DNA from: Clostridiales bacterium
GTDB lineage: Bacteria > Bacillota > Clostridia > Christensenellales > Aristaeellaceae
Reading direction: 5' to 3'
Assembly (NCBI GenBank): GCA_015056255.1
Contig: SVGP01000007.1
Location: forward strand, 1-64,000
Length of the DNA: 64,000 nt
The position numbers and the translations under genes were made by a program. The notes beneath the pieces were generated by a model, which did no database searches, had not been told where the DNA came from, and was given only the letters and a program-made list of their open reading frames with translations. Shown one piece after another: positions 1 through 10,421 of the stretch. Numbering within the stretch: the stretch's first letter is position 1; each line of letters opens with the position of its first letter.

Positions 1-26
1 TCTACAGTCCTTTCTTCCCATGCCAT
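1..26 (-). CDS. N-terminus of a probable IS481-like transposase (partial)
   Basis: Reading leftward from an ATG at 26, the first codons give MAWEERTV before the window ends. A good ribosome binding site (AAAGGA, 9 nt spacing) precedes it. Short N-termini of this kind are typical of IS481/IS3-type DDE transposases, and the adjacent repeats at 72-119 look like an insertion-sequence end. Only eight residues are visible, so the family call rests on the start context and the repeats and is tentative. Confidence 0.4.
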
Positions 27-71
27 ACCCTTGGTTCCTTTCTCTTTTGGTTTGGCTTGAGTATATCAAAA

Positions 72-123
72 CTGTAAACCATGTCCTTGCACAATCTGTA
101 AACTATGTTACTACACTATACAG
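72..123. repeat. Two imperfect 24-bp direct repeats, probable IS end
   Basis: Two adjacent 24-bp units start at 72 and 96. Both begin CTGTAAAC and continue with a related ATGT-containing core; a third ACAG follows at 120-123. They lie just upstream of the transposase-like start at 26. Direct sub-repeats of this kind occur at the ends of some IS481-like elements, where they probably bind transposase. The element boundary is inferred to lie near 123. Confidence 0.45.
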
Positions 124-204
124 TTTCTCGTCCCGGTTTCGTGTTTTATGCTTTTAATGAGACAGCACCATGCATAAGGGCGTCAGCAAACGACTTTGAC
201 AGTA

Positions 205-240
205 TCACCTGAAAACAGGGCCTGAACAAAGCAGAGCCTT
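205..240 (-). terminator. Weak hairpin downstream of enolase
   Basis: On the minus strand a GGCTCTG arm pairs imperfectly (one G-U, one mismatch) with CAGGCCC and is followed by TGTTTTC. It lies just past the enolase stop codon. It is a plausible but weak intrinsic terminator. No gene is seen between 124 and 245. Confidence 0.3.
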
Positions 241-245
241 TTGTT

Positions 246-1583
<1,338 letters not shown>

Positions 1584-1668
1584 CTATTGTTTCCAATTTC
1601 AAAAATAAAATAGCACATAAATGATCGTTTTTTCCGTGACAAGCTCACATTGTCCTTTCATATGCGCT

Positions 1669-1696
1669 TGTTTGAAACTCGTTTTCGTTGTATAAT
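1669..1696 (+). promoter_or_regulatory. Putative promoter for the TIM-barrel gene at 1747
   Basis: A consensus TATAAT lies at 1691-1696, with TTGTTT at 1669-1674 as a possible -35 box (16-bp spacer). The -35 match is weak, so only the -10 box is convincing. Confidence 0.5.
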
Positions 1697-1746
1697 AAAT
1701 ATAGGGATAAAACGAACGGGGATTTTGATCGGAAGGGCGGTTTTTC

Positions 1747-2574
1747 ATGAGGCTTGGAATTTCTTATCAGTTTGCGCACAAAACCCCTGAGGAGTGGGAA
1801 AAAAAGCACCGGGAAGCGGGGCTTGGCGCGGTCGTGTTTCCCGTTGACTGGACGGCGGATGTAAAAACGATCGACGCGTATGCTCTGGCCGCGAAGGAAA
1901 ACGACCTTGTGATCGCGGGGGTGGGCATCTGGAACAATCCGCTCGACCCCGACCCCGTCAAACGAAAGGAAAACAGAATCCGCTGCGTTCGCCAGCTGGA
2001 GCTTGCGGAATACGTCGGCGCAAAATGCTGCGTGAACATAACAGGCGCAAAGGGCGAGCTCTGGGACGGAAGCTACAAAGGCAACTACGATCAGGAAACC
2101 TTTGACGAGATCGTTTCATACATGCAGGAAATTCTGGACGCGGTAAAGCCCGTGCGCGCCAAATATACACTTGAAACCATGCCGCACGCGCTTCCGGATT
2201 CGCCAAAAAGCTATCTGGAATTTATAAAGGCCATCGACAGGCCGTCCTTTGGCGTTCATATGGATATCGTAAACATGCTGGTCAGTCCGCGCGTGTACTA
2301 TGATAATCGCAAGCTGATCCAGAATGCGTTCGACCTTCTGGGCGACCGAATTTTGTCCTGCCATGTGAAGGACGCGATTCTGACGCATGATCTGACCGTA
2401 TGCATCCGCGAAACGGAAGTGGGCAAAGGCGGCGTGGATCTGGGCCTTTACATCGAACAGGCGGAAAAATACAACCCCGAAATGCCCATGATCATCGAGC
2501 ATCTTGAAAACATGGATCAGTATCTAAGGGTAATTGCGTATATGAAGAGCCTGCATAAATCAAAAGCGCTTTGA
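1747..2574 (+). CDS. Sugar phosphate isomerase/epimerase-like TIM barrel
   Basis: A 275-residue cytoplasmic protein of the xylose-isomerase-like TIM-barrel superfamily (AP endonuclease 2 fold). Probable metal ligands sit at the ends of strands: the Glu of YTLETMPHA, the Asp of VHMDIVNM, the His of SCHVKDA and the Glu of IIEHLEN. Members isomerise or epimerise keto-sugars or inositol derivatives, but the substrate cannot be read here. The start follows an AAGGGCGG Shine-Dalgarno. The gene stands alone, between divergent eno and a convergent lipoprotein gene. Confidence 0.85.
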   Translation: MRLGISYQFAHKTPEEWEKKHREAGLGAVVFPVDWTADVKTIDAYALAAKENDLVIAGVGIWNNPLDPDPVKRKENRIRCVRQLELAEYVGAKCCVNITGAKGELWDGSYKGNYDQETFDEIVSYMQEILDAVKPVRAKYTLETMPHALPDSPKSYLEFIKAIDRPSFGVHMDIVNMLVSPRVYYDNRKLIQNAFDLLGDRILSCHVKDAILTHDLTVCIRETEVGKGGVDLGLYIEQAEKYNPEMPMIIEHLENMDQYLRVIAYMKSLHKSKAL

Positions 2575-2579
2575 TATTT

Positions 2580-2627
2580 AAAAACAAGCTGTTGCAGAAG
2601 CATTTATCTGCAGCAGCTTGTTTTTAT
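2580..2627. terminator. Bidirectional intrinsic terminator
   Basis: An 18-bp inverted repeat (arm AAAACAAGCTGTTGCAGA, one mismatch in the partner, 8-nt loop) is flanked by an A-run and a T-run. It sits between the convergent genes ending at 2574 and 2629 and can serve both. Confidence 0.85.
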
Positions 2628-2628
2628 T

Positions 2629-3534
2629 TTACAGCTCCCATCTGGCCATCCAGTCGGAGAATTGGTAGTAAACCTCGTAGAAGTGGTTGTAGAGCGCTTC
2701 GTTATTGTTGAGCGTGAAGCGGTCGGCTGCTTCGTCGTAGGTGTACTGAGCGGTATTGAGCTCGTTCAGAGCGATATCCGCCTTTTGCTTTGAAGCTTCG
2801 ACAATGGAAACCAGATCCTCAAGCTCGGTCGGGCTGATCGCGCGGATGCGGTTTATGAGGGACGGGAAATAGCTTTCCGCGTATTTATCCGCATAGCCGT
2901 AGGCGCTGTCATCGTTCAAGTAGTGGGTTACGTCTCCAGGGTACATGTAAAACTCAACGGTGTTTCCGTTTTCGTCAACATATGCGCCCTGATATTCCGT
3001 CCACTGGCACAGGAAATGAAGGTAATCGAACATGGCGTTCAATTCATTCACAATACCGTCGGTGGCGATGGCCTGCCACAGGGCATACTTGTCCGAAATC
3101 GTGGAGAGGTCGACCACTTCATACGTCGCGTCGCCGATTAAGTAGTTGTATGTATAACCAAAGTCATCAATCGTGTCCTTTACGACCATGGTACCGGTAA
3201 TCCTGATGGCCTGATCGGTGTACTCAAAGGTTTTTCCCTCGGGCGCATAGACCGCCATGGTGTTGGAAAGCTGGGTGGTGTTGGGCAGGCAGAACGGACA
3301 GGACTGATAAGGCATGTTCATCAGATACATGTATTTGCCGCTGATGGGCGACATGGTGGCCATGTAGCCAATGATGGAAACGGATTGTCCGTTCAGCTTT
3401 TCGATGGTTTCAAACGTAACGGCGTCTTTAAAACTGATTTCCGTTACCGTTTTTTCTTTTTCCTGTTTGTCTGTGCAGGCGGTCATGAAGACCGAAAGCG
3501 CGACGAGCAGGCAAACAGCAATCATTCTTTTCAT
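2629..3534 (-). CDS. Lipoprotein with CPFC motif, DUF3299-like, part of an ABC system
   Basis: This 301-residue protein starts with a lipoprotein signal peptide and lipobox (FMTAC, acylated Cys at 20), so it should sit on the outer face of the membrane. Residues about 45-145 resemble the DUF3299-like fold: NGQSVSIIGYM, then QSCPFC, then a second beta-rich half with ITGTMVVK. The C-terminal half is helical and unrecognised. It is the last gene of an apparent operon with a permease (3545) and an ATPase (4866). Similar trios include the zinc-regulated Zrg system of Vibrio cholerae, which suggests a metal-linked role; that is inference. Start supported by GAGG, 8 nt upstream. Confidence 0.75.
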   Translation of the reverse strand: MKRMIAVCLLVALSVFMTACTDKQEKEKTVTEISFKDAVTFETIEKLNGQSVSIIGYMATMSPISGKYMYLMNMPYQSCPFCLPNTTQLSNTMAVYAPEGKTFEYTDQAIRITGTMVVKDTIDDFGYTYNYLIGDATYEVVDLSTISDKYALWQAIATDGIVNELNAMFDYLHFLCQWTEYQGAYVDENGNTVEFYMYPGDVTHYLNDDSAYGYADKYAESYFPSLINRIRAISPTELEDLVSIVEASKQKADIALNELNTAQYTYDEAADRFTLNNNEALYNHFYEVYYQFSDWMARWEL

Positions 3535-3544
3535 CTCATATACC

Positions 3545-4865
3545 TCACACGCTCAGGCTGTCCTTTCTGGACATGGTCAGAATTCTGATCATCGTGGGCA
3601 GTATGCTCAACACAAACACCAGCGCCATGATTCCCCATTCAAGGGCATAGATGTTGGTAACGTTCAAAACAATGCCCATGGAGGCGACGAAGGAACCCAT
3701 AAGGCCGAGACAGGCGTGCGACAGAATGAGCGCAAGAATCGTGGAAATCAGGCCGATTATGCCGTTTTGAATCAGGTACAGCTGGCCGATTTTCTTCATG
3801 CTGATGCCGATTAAGCGCATGAGCGCGATTTCCTTCTGCGCATCATACATATTCAGAAGCGTGATGACCGAGATGACCACGATGTTCATAAGCAGGATGA
3901 CAGCGCAAAGCACATACACAATCTGGGTCGAAAGATCCACCTGTTCAAGCACCTCGCGAAGCACGGTGGAGGGGTTGATGCACAGAAGCGACGCGTTTGT
4001 CCCATAGATTTCCATGAGCTTGAAGTAGTCGTTAAAGCTCTTGCTCTTCACTAAAATGGCGCACACGTCGCCGTGGTGATGCTCGTGCTTGTCTTCGGTA
4101 TCCTGGGTTTTCTGCGCCTGATTGCCGGTCTCATCCTGCTTGGGCGCGTTTGCGCTTCCGGGCAGGAAATGACCCATGGCTGCATCAGAGGCGGTTTCGG
4201 GCGCGCTTTCCTCGTGATGCTCTTCCTCCCCATGATGCTCATCCTCTTCATGCGCATCCGTTTCTTCTGAATGATCATGAACTGCCCACACCGTTTCGCA
4301 GGCCGTAAAGACGACGTTGTCATAGGCCGTTCCGGTTTTGGAAAGAATGCCGACGACGGTCAGGGGATTGGCTTCGTGCGCGTGGCCCGTGCCGGTCAGA
4401 CCGTGAGAGGTGACCATGGCGCTTCCGAGGGTCAGGCCATAGCGCTGGGCAACCGCGCTGCCCACGACGGCTTCAAAGGGCTCAGAAAACATTTCGCCGC
4501 TTTTGATCGTTTTTCCGTTTAAATATTCGGGCGTGGTACCCACAATCCGGGCACCGTTGAAGCTGTCGCCCATGGTGAAGGGAACGACGGCATTGGTGAG
4601 CGGACTTGCCTTTAATTCCTCCACATATTCATATGAAATCGTACCCAGCGGTTCGTCCGTAAAGAACATGGTGTTCATCGCCAGCTGCGTGGAGCTTCCG
4701 GCGGGGCCGATGATCATGTCGTAATAACCTGCGGTTGAGATAATGCCTTCGTTCACCTGCTGGGAAATATTGAAGGCCAGAAGCGCAACCGATGCGGACA
4801 GAATGATGGACAAAATAACCAGTAAAACGCGCGCACGGCGCACAAACATGTTTTTAAGCGCAAAC

Positions 4866-4873
<8 letters not shown>
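3545..4873 (-). CDS. ABC transporter permease (FtsX/MacB-like) with His-rich external loop
   Basis: A 442-residue FtsX-type permease. TM1 (about residues 15-35) is followed by a large external domain and three C-terminal TM segments. The external domain holds two His/Glu-rich stretches encoded at about 4063-4290, including HEEDEHHGEEEHHEE and KHEHHHGD, which are good candidate zinc or copper ligands. The start chosen is GTG at 4873: it has AGGGAGG eight bases upstream and overlaps the ATPase gene by 8 bp, implying coupling. A GTG at 4882 lacks proper spacing. FtsX-type permeases often drive extrusion or mechanotransmission rather than classic import. The metal link is inferred from the histidines and the neighbours. 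Confidence 0.85.
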
Positions 4874-5519
<646 letters not shown>

Positions 5520-5535
5520 GTCCTTTTCTCCTTTT

Positions 5536-5626
5536 GTTTTGATGATGTCCTTTCAAAACAGAAGGATAAAAAGCGTAAATCATATTCGGTTGTCCTCCTG
5601 TTTCGACAATGTCTTTCGTCAAAACA
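5536..5626. promoter_or_regulatory. Two related inverted repeats before the ABC ATPase gene
   Basis: GTTTTGA and TCAAAAC arms form an inverted repeat at 5536-5559. A second one, TGTTTCGAC with GTCAAAACA, lies at 5599-5626. Both sit in the 113-bp gap between the small membrane protein gene and the ATPase gene. They could be operators for a metal sensor, or RNA hairpins in the leader. No known box was recognised. Confidence 0.35.
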
Positions 5627-5632
5627 GTCGGA

Positions 5633-5920
5633 TCAATTCTGCATTCTGATCTTCCGACGGACAAGCGTCCAGTCCGAAATGAGCCGATTCTCCTGTGCGG
5701 AATTCAGATATCGCTTATCGCCGTTCGCGATAAGACAGATTCCTGCGCATGCAAGCATGAGGCACAAAAACGTTTCCGAATTGCGCGTCAGCATCATGCA
5801 TACAGAGCACGTTGCCGATTGACAGACATGTTCTGCATGGAGAATCAGAAGGGCTCCGGACGACAACGCAGATACGCACAGAAGCAGAATAAGCGCCAAA
5901 GCGATTTTGCGCTGTTTCAT
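5633..5920 (-). CDS. Small membrane protein with HxxC...CxxC cluster
   Basis: A 95-residue protein with two predicted membrane helices (about 5-25 and 45-65). Between them lies a short external loop with the pattern AEHVCQSATCSVC. His and Cys residues arranged like this are a plausible metal site, and small clostridial membrane proteins with similar HxC...CxxC loops occur near zinc-uptake genes. The start at 5920 is chosen over an upstream in-frame ATG because AGGAGG lies 8 nt before it. It precedes the ABC operon in the same direction. Function unknown. Confidence 0.7.
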   Translation of the reverse strand: MKQRKIALALILLLCVSALSSGALLILHAEHVCQSATCSVCMMLTRNSETFLCLMLACAGICLIANGDKRYLNSAQENRLISDWTLVRRKIRMQN

Positions 5921-5963
5921 CGTAAGTTCCCTCCTTTCCCATGTTAGCCGCAAGGCTGATTCT

Positions 5964-5969
5964 ATTATA
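5964..5969 (-). promoter_or_regulatory. Consensus -10 box for the small membrane protein / ABC operon
   Basis: TATAAT on the minus strand lies about 45 bp before the start at 5920. No strong -35 box is visible at normal spacing, so this may be an activator-dependent or extended promoter. Confidence 0.45.
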
Positions 5970-5994
5970 GCACACAAAACAAGCGCGTTTCCGT

Positions 5995-6031
5995 GAAAAA
6001 ATAAACATCCGCCGTATTTTAGAGGATGTTT
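5995..6031 (-). terminator. Intrinsic terminator of the RmlD-like gene
   Basis: On the minus strand AAACATCC pairs with GGATGTTT across a 13-nt loop and is followed by ATTTTTT. It lies 20-60 bp past the stop at 6053. Confidence 0.8.
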
Positions 6032-6052
6032 AAGAATTCTTAAGAAATACCG

Positions 6053-6910
6053 CTACCCCTTAAGCGCGTAATCTTTGATCACCCGGTCAAAGCCCTCTAT
6101 GGTCGTGTCGAAATACACGCCGTTTCGGTTAAGCTTATCAGGCTTCATCCAAAGGCTTCCGGGGTTTTCGGTTTTTCTGACAAGGGCCAAAGCCTTTTCG
6201 TTCAGGCCCAGCGCCCTAAAAAACGCAATCGTTGTATCATACATGTTTTCGCCGTTGGCGCTTCCGTAGTTGTATGCGCCGCCCGGAACGGACAGCATTT
6301 TTTCAAGGTTTTCAGCCACCTGGCGCACATAGGTCACGGCTCGATGCTGGTTTACGGAGGCGTCCATGGGCATGCCGGTCTGTGCAGCCTTTAAGGCAAT
6401 GGTCAGAAAATTTGCGCGGTTTTTGTGGTTATAAAGCGGCATATCGTACATCCATGTGGCGCGAAGATGCACGCAGTCGGAGTTTTTGTCGAGCGTCCGC
6501 TTTTCGGACAAAAGTTTATGGCGGGCATAGGTGTTGGTGGGCTCGGGCAGCTCCGTTTCATCCGAAAACGGCCCTTCCTCGGTCATACCGGTATACACCT
6601 GATCAGAGGAAAACATGAGAAGCTTGATTTTCTCCTCCATTGCAGCCTTATTAAGCGCGTCCGGCAAAATCACGTTCGCCAGATACGACGCATCCGGATC
6701 CTTTTCGCACGCGCCGATGTCGCTGATGGCGGCTGTATGGATAATGGCGGCAGGCTGAACGCGCTTTACATATTCGACAACGCCCTTCTCCGGCGAAGAA
6801 GCGCGCAGTATTTCGCTTGGAAACGCGATTGCATCCTTAAAGTACTCCATAACGCGCGCACCGACAAAGCCCTTCGCACCGGTTACAAGAATCTTTCTCT
6901 CCGTATTCAT
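6053..6910 (-). CDS. NAD(P)-dependent sugar epimerase/reductase (RmlD-like SDR)
   Basis: A 285-residue extended short-chain dehydrogenase. The N-terminal Rossmann motif is VTGAKGFVG and the active-site pair is YARHK (Tyr and Lys of YxxxK). The line FSSDQVYTG is typical of the dTDP-4-dehydrorhamnose reductase (RmlD) branch, so a role in making nucleotide-sugar precursors is likely. No other rhamnose genes are nearby, so the exact substrate is open. Start at 6910 is chosen because GGAGG precedes it by 8 nt; an upstream in-frame ATG at 6925 lacks one. Confidence 0.85.
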   Translation of the reverse strand: MNTERKILVTGAKGFVGARVMEYFKDAIAFPSEILRASSPEKGVVEYVKRVQPAAIIHTAAISDIGACEKDPDASYLANVILPDALNKAAMEEKIKLLMFSSDQVYTGMTEEGPFSDETELPEPTNTYARHKLLSEKRTLDKNSDCVHLRATWMYDMPLYNHKNRANFLTIALKAAQTGMPMDASVNQHRAVTYVRQVAENLEKMLSVPGGAYNYGSANGENMYDTTIAFFRALGLNEKALALVRKTENPGSLWMKPDKLNRNGVYFDTTIEGFDRVIKDYALKG

Positions 6911-6939
6911 GACAATTCCTCCCATGTATGCGTAATTCC

Positions 6940-6969
6940 ATTATAAAATAAGAATCTTGCGCCCGTCAA
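6940..6969 (-). promoter_or_regulatory. Strong sigma-A type promoter for the RmlD-like gene
   Basis: On the minus strand TTGACG (6964-6969) and TATAAT (6940-6945) are separated by 18 bp. The promoter lies 30 bp upstream of the start codon. Confidence 0.8.
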
Positions 6970-6986
6970 GATGTATATAGAATCAG

Positions 6987-7018
6987 CGCGCCCTTTGGGG
7001 ACGCGCCAATTTTTTCCA
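6987..7018. terminator. GC-rich hairpin after the YitT-family gene
   Basis: GCGCGCCC pairs with GGGACGCGC around a short TTTG loop. The T-run lies on the plus-strand side, so its use as a terminator for the minus-strand gene ending at 7037 is uncertain. Confidence 0.4.
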
Positions 7019-7036
7019 ATCGACAAACAGCCCTCG

Positions 7037-7660
7037 TTACGCCGCCTTTTTCTTCCCGATTTTCTGAATCAGACCGATGATCTGGCCCGACAGGGTTACG
7101 GTAACCAGAGAGCAGAGCACGTTTTTAACAGGAATGCAGGTTAAGGACAGGGCGAGAACCAGAAGGTCCGTAATCATATACATCCACTGGATGTCGATTT
7201 TGGAGATTTTGGAAAGCGACATGGCCAGCGCGTCGTCGCCCGTAGGCGCACCGCCCGCCTTTACGCACACGCCCACGCCCACGCCCACGAAGACCGCGCC
7301 AATGATGGCGGCCAGGAAGGGAAGGTTGGCAATCGCGGGATAGATGGGCGGGAACAGCTCGCAGATGGCGTATGCGCCGGAAAACGCGCCGGCGGCGGTT
7401 AGGGAATAAGCGACAAAGGGAATGCCGAACATTCTGATTCCGAAGGCGTAGAAGGCGACGTTTAAAACAATGCTCGTCCATGCGGGCGAAAAGCCGAACC
7501 AGATGTCGAGCAGAAGCGTAAGCCCCAGCGCGCCGCCCTCGGTCACGTGGGCTATGGAATGAACCTCCATAAGGCCAAATCCGAGGATCGCGCCGCCGAG
7601 CGCGTTTAGAAGAAGCTGTTTTAAGGTAATTTTCTTGATTTCACGAAGTAAATACGACAT
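7037..7660 (-). CDS. YitT-family integral membrane protein
   Basis: A 207-residue polytopic protein with five to six hydrophobic segments. It shows the YitT/DUF161-type opening (ALGGAILGFGLMEV, then TEGGALGLTLLL) and a conserved small-residue-rich segment GVGVGVCVKAGGAPTGDD, where the last motif is a family hallmark. It lacks the C-terminal DUF2179 domain seen in longer relatives. Transport function of the family is unproven. It follows the DUF4091 gene by 20 bp and may be its downstream operon partner. Confidence 0.8.
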   Translation of the reverse strand: MSYLLREIKKITLKQLLLNALGGAILGFGLMEVHSIAHVTEGGALGLTLLLDIWFGFSPAWTSIVLNVAFYAFGIRMFGIPFVAYSLTAAGAFSGAYAICELFPPIYPAIANLPFLAAIIGAVFVGVGVGVCVKAGGAPTGDDALAMSLSKISKIDIQWMYMITDLLVLALSLTCIPVKNVLCSLVTVTLSGQIIGLIQKIGKKKAA

Positions 7661-7680
7661 TTTTTGTTTTTCAGTCCTTA

Positions 7681-9327
7681 TTATTTGAGGTTATTCATAA
7701 TCGCTCTGTTGATCTTCTTTCGGGTTTCAAGGAGATAGGAAGCGCTCTTCGGGTATACGTCAAACTCAATAGGCTCGATGTTTTCCTCAATGAGCCTGAC
7801 CGCTTCTTCCTTTCCGATGAGGGAGGAAAGCATTTCAAGCGCGCGCATATCGTCAACGGCTTCCTGCATGTGCATCATACGCACGGATTCAATCGGCATG
7901 CCCTTATCGCCCGGGTACACCTGGAAGCAGTCGCCCGCCGGGGAGAAGCCATCGCCGTCGTTGGACAGGAAGGGGTTTACCGGGTGGGTGGAAAACTGGC
8001 TGTTGTAGAAATTGAAGCCCCACTGCAAAAAGCCCTTGATATCGTATTTGAACATCTGAAGGCCGAGGATGCGCGTTCTCTGACCGGGCATGGCGATAAA
8101 GGTGTTGGCAACATCTTTAAACTGGCCGATGCAGTAATACGTCCAGAGGTCGGGGATGTTTTCATTCAGGAAGGGCTTGATGTGATTGTTTGAAGGAACG
8201 GGCTTTTCCACAGCGCCGGACTTGAAAAGCTCAAGATCGCTAAGCGCATCCACAATCGGGAAGCCTTTTAAATAGTCCTTGACCGCAAGGCGGGCGTTCA
8301 TGTAGTTGTCGAGAACGTCTCTGTTGGGCTCGTCCGAAATATGGAAAATGCATTTTTCGCGGATGCCCATTTCATCGATTTTCCTGACCAGCGCCGTCAG
8401 ATATTCCTTTAAAAACGCTTTATAGTCTTCGCCCGTAGCCTCGGTTTCCCAGCCGAAAATTTTCTTCTCTTCGCCGTTTACCTTTGCCACGATCTTCGGC
8501 GCATGCGCCGCGCCCCACTGGGTGAACAGGTGGGCCATTTCAAAGTATTTTACGCCGCATTCGGTCGCAAGGCGGATAAATTTTTCAAATTTTTCAAAGC
8601 CGAATTCGTAGCCGGATTCGGTTTTTGTGATGTCAATCAGCTGGCAGGTGCGCCTTTCGCCGCCAACCGCCGTATCGAGGGGCGGGGTGTGGATGGGCGT
8701 TAACAGGCAGTTCATGGTGCGCTTTGCAAACACGGTTATGTAATTTTCAAGGATTTCCCACCACTTGTCCGAGAACATTTCGGTTTCATACCGGTCGCAC
8801 AGGCCGTCGTAGTGAAACCACTTGGTGTGGATGAGGGTTTGCTCGGGAAGGGACGCGTCAAAGCGCGTGTAATGAGCGGTGAGGGTTGTTTTTTCCGATC
8901 CGTCGAGCGGCTCTAAAATGATGCTGATCGGGTATTCGCCCGCGGGGATTTCCTCGGGGCATTCCACGTCCAGCCAAGCGCTTTCATAGTGATCGGAAAA
9001 GGCGGGATAGCGTGCGTCCATCTCGTCCGTGATGGGATCAGGATAAAGGCCCGGGGTTTTTCTTAAATAATTGTCGTCCGCGCCGGGCATGGTCGGGAAA
9101 AGAACCGGCACAAAGCGCACCCTTCTTACGCGCACAAACGCGGAAACAGGAGACTCGATGTGGAGATTGAAATAGTCGCGCCCGTTGGGCTCGCCTTCCA
9201 TTTTCCATGCGATCTGAAAGGATGCGATTTCGTTTTTTAAGCCCTCCACGCGCCCGTCGAATGCGCGAGGCTCTTCATCCGGAAATACTTTTTCAAGAGA
9301 CGATACGAGAATGGATTTTAAAATCAT
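7681..9327 (-). CDS. DUF4091-domain glycoside-hydrolase-like protein
   Basis: A 548-residue cytoplasmic protein without a signal peptide. The N-terminal third is beta-rich. A TIM-barrel-like middle follows, with acidic residues at strand ends such as HISDEPN. The C-terminal region with GLQMFKYDIKGFLQWGFNFYN and DDMRALEML matches DUF4091, usually found in glycosidase-like proteins. The substrate is unknown. The start at 9327 overlaps the whiA stop by one base (TAATG), implying translational coupling; a longer reading frame extends back into whiA but has no better start. Confidence 0.8.
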   Translation of the reverse strand: MILKSILVSSLEKVFPDEEPRAFDGRVEGLKNEIASFQIAWKMEGEPNGRDYFNLHIESPVSAFVRVRRVRFVPVLFPTMPGADDNYLRKTPGLYPDPITDEMDARYPAFSDHYESAWLDVECPEEIPAGEYPISIILEPLDGSEKTTLTAHYTRFDASLPEQTLIHTKWFHYDGLCDRYETEMFSDKWWEILENYITVFAKRTMNCLLTPIHTPPLDTAVGGERRTCQLIDITKTESGYEFGFEKFEKFIRLATECGVKYFEMAHLFTQWGAAHAPKIVAKVNGEEKKIFGWETEATGEDYKAFLKEYLTALVRKIDEMGIREKCIFHISDEPNRDVLDNYMNARLAVKDYLKGFPIVDALSDLELFKSGAVEKPVPSNNHIKPFLNENIPDLWTYYCIGQFKDVANTFIAMPGQRTRILGLQMFKYDIKGFLQWGFNFYNSQFSTHPVNPFLSNDGDGFSPAGDCFQVYPGDKGMPIESVRMMHMQEAVDDMRALEMLSSLIGKEEAVRLIEENIEPIEFDVYPKSASYLLETRKKINRAIMNNLK

Positions 9328-10274
9328 TACGGTTTCCCCTCCCTTAGCGTTCGTGCAATTTCGGTAAGCCTTCTTAGGCGGTTGTTCACGCCCGATTTGC
9401 CGATGGGCGGCGAGCACATTTCGCCAAGCTCGACAAGCGACGCATTCGGCTCCATCAGGCGAAGGTTTGCTATTTCCTTGATCGGCGGCGGCAATTTTTC
9501 GATGCCCAGATGCTCGTCGATGAACTCGATGTCCTCAATCTGGGTCTGCGCGGTTTTGACGGTTCTGTCGATGTTATTGCTGTCGCAGTTGGCGAGGCGG
9601 TTTACGTTGTTTCGAAGCTCTTTTAAAATACGCGTGTTTTCAAGCGACAAAACGGCGGCGTGTGCGCCGATTCGGGTCAGCATTTCGCTGATGTCCTCGG
9701 CGTTTTTAAGGTACACGGCATACTGCGCTTTTCGCTTGCTCACGCCCGCGTTTAAGTCAAAACCCTTCATCACGCCCTCAATAGCGCCGGCGATTTCTTC
9801 ATTGCCGGCGGTGATTGAAAAATCATACCCGCGTTCGGGGCTTGAGAGCGTGCCGGATGTGAGAAACGCACTTTTTAAAAGCGCCTGTGCGCAACAGCTT
9901 TTTTCATAAATCTCGCCCTTAGGCGCGGAGGTAATGCCGAACAGGCCGTTTTCATCCTTGAGCTTAAGCTCTGTCAGCATCCTGTCCACACTGTCGTCGG
10001 GAAAGGTCAAGAGATATCGCGTGCGCTCGCCCAGGCGCGTGGTTTTCAGCGTTCTGATTTCGCACACCACGCCGAAAAAATGGCGGATCATGCCGAAATA
10101 GTATTTCGCGGCGGCCATGTGCTCGGTGGAAATCGAAAGGCCGTATTTGCCGAAGCCGCGAAACGCCACGCCGCCGGATAACAAAAGCGCGGTGGCCAGC
10201 TCTGCGCGGGCGCAGCAGTCCCACGCGCATTCTTTATTGGAAAGCTCGTTTTTTACGCTTTCGGAAAATGTCAT
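9327..10274 (-). CDS. whiA: WhiA-type DNA-binding protein
   Basis: A 315-residue WhiA homologue: an N-terminal LAGLIDADG-like domain lacking nuclease residues (about 1-215) and a C-terminal helix-turn-helix (about 225-310, with RLANCDSNNIDRT and GVNNRLRRL). WhiA affects cell division and chromosome segregation in Gram-positives. It usually lies in a cluster with rapZ and gluP (yvcK); here those are absent and murB lies upstream instead. Start at 10274 gives the normal N-terminus MTFSESVKNEL; the Shine-Dalgarno is weak. Confidence 0.95.
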   Translation of the reverse strand: MTFSESVKNELSNKECAWDCCARAELATALLLSGGVAFRGFGKYGLSISTEHMAAAKYYFGMIRHFFGVVCEIRTLKTTRLGERTRYLLTFPDDSVDRMLTELKLKDENGLFGITSAPKGEIYEKSCCAQALLKSAFLTSGTLSSPERGYDFSITAGNEEIAGAIEGVMKGFDLNAGVSKRKAQYAVYLKNAEDISEMLTRIGAHAAVLSLENTRILKELRNNVNRLANCDSNNIDRTVKTAQTQIEDIEFIDEHLGIEKLPPPIKEIANLRLMEPNASLVELGEMCSPPIGKSGVNNRLRRLTEIARTLREGKP

Positions 10275-10340
10275 AGGGGGTATTTTTCCTTTCTGAAGGT
10301 GGGAAGAATGAGAAACAGGTAATTGTATTTGAGAAGTCAG

Positions 10341-10399
10341 CGGCAATCCCTCCGTCAAAATCAAAGACTTTGACAGCTCCCTTTACACAAGGGAGCCTT
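10341..10399. repeat. Intergenic palindromic repeat (GGAGGGA/GCTCCCTT type)
   Basis: Two hairpins lie back to back. One has arms GTCAAA and TTTGAC (10354-10374); the other has arms GCTCCCTT and AAGGGAGC (10376-10396). This composite resembles repeats I recall as dispersed in many copies in clostridial genomes. It occupies most of the 147-bp gap between whiA and murB. Confidence 0.65.
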
Positions 10400-10421
10400 T
10401 TGGGTGCGGATTTTCGCAGCT

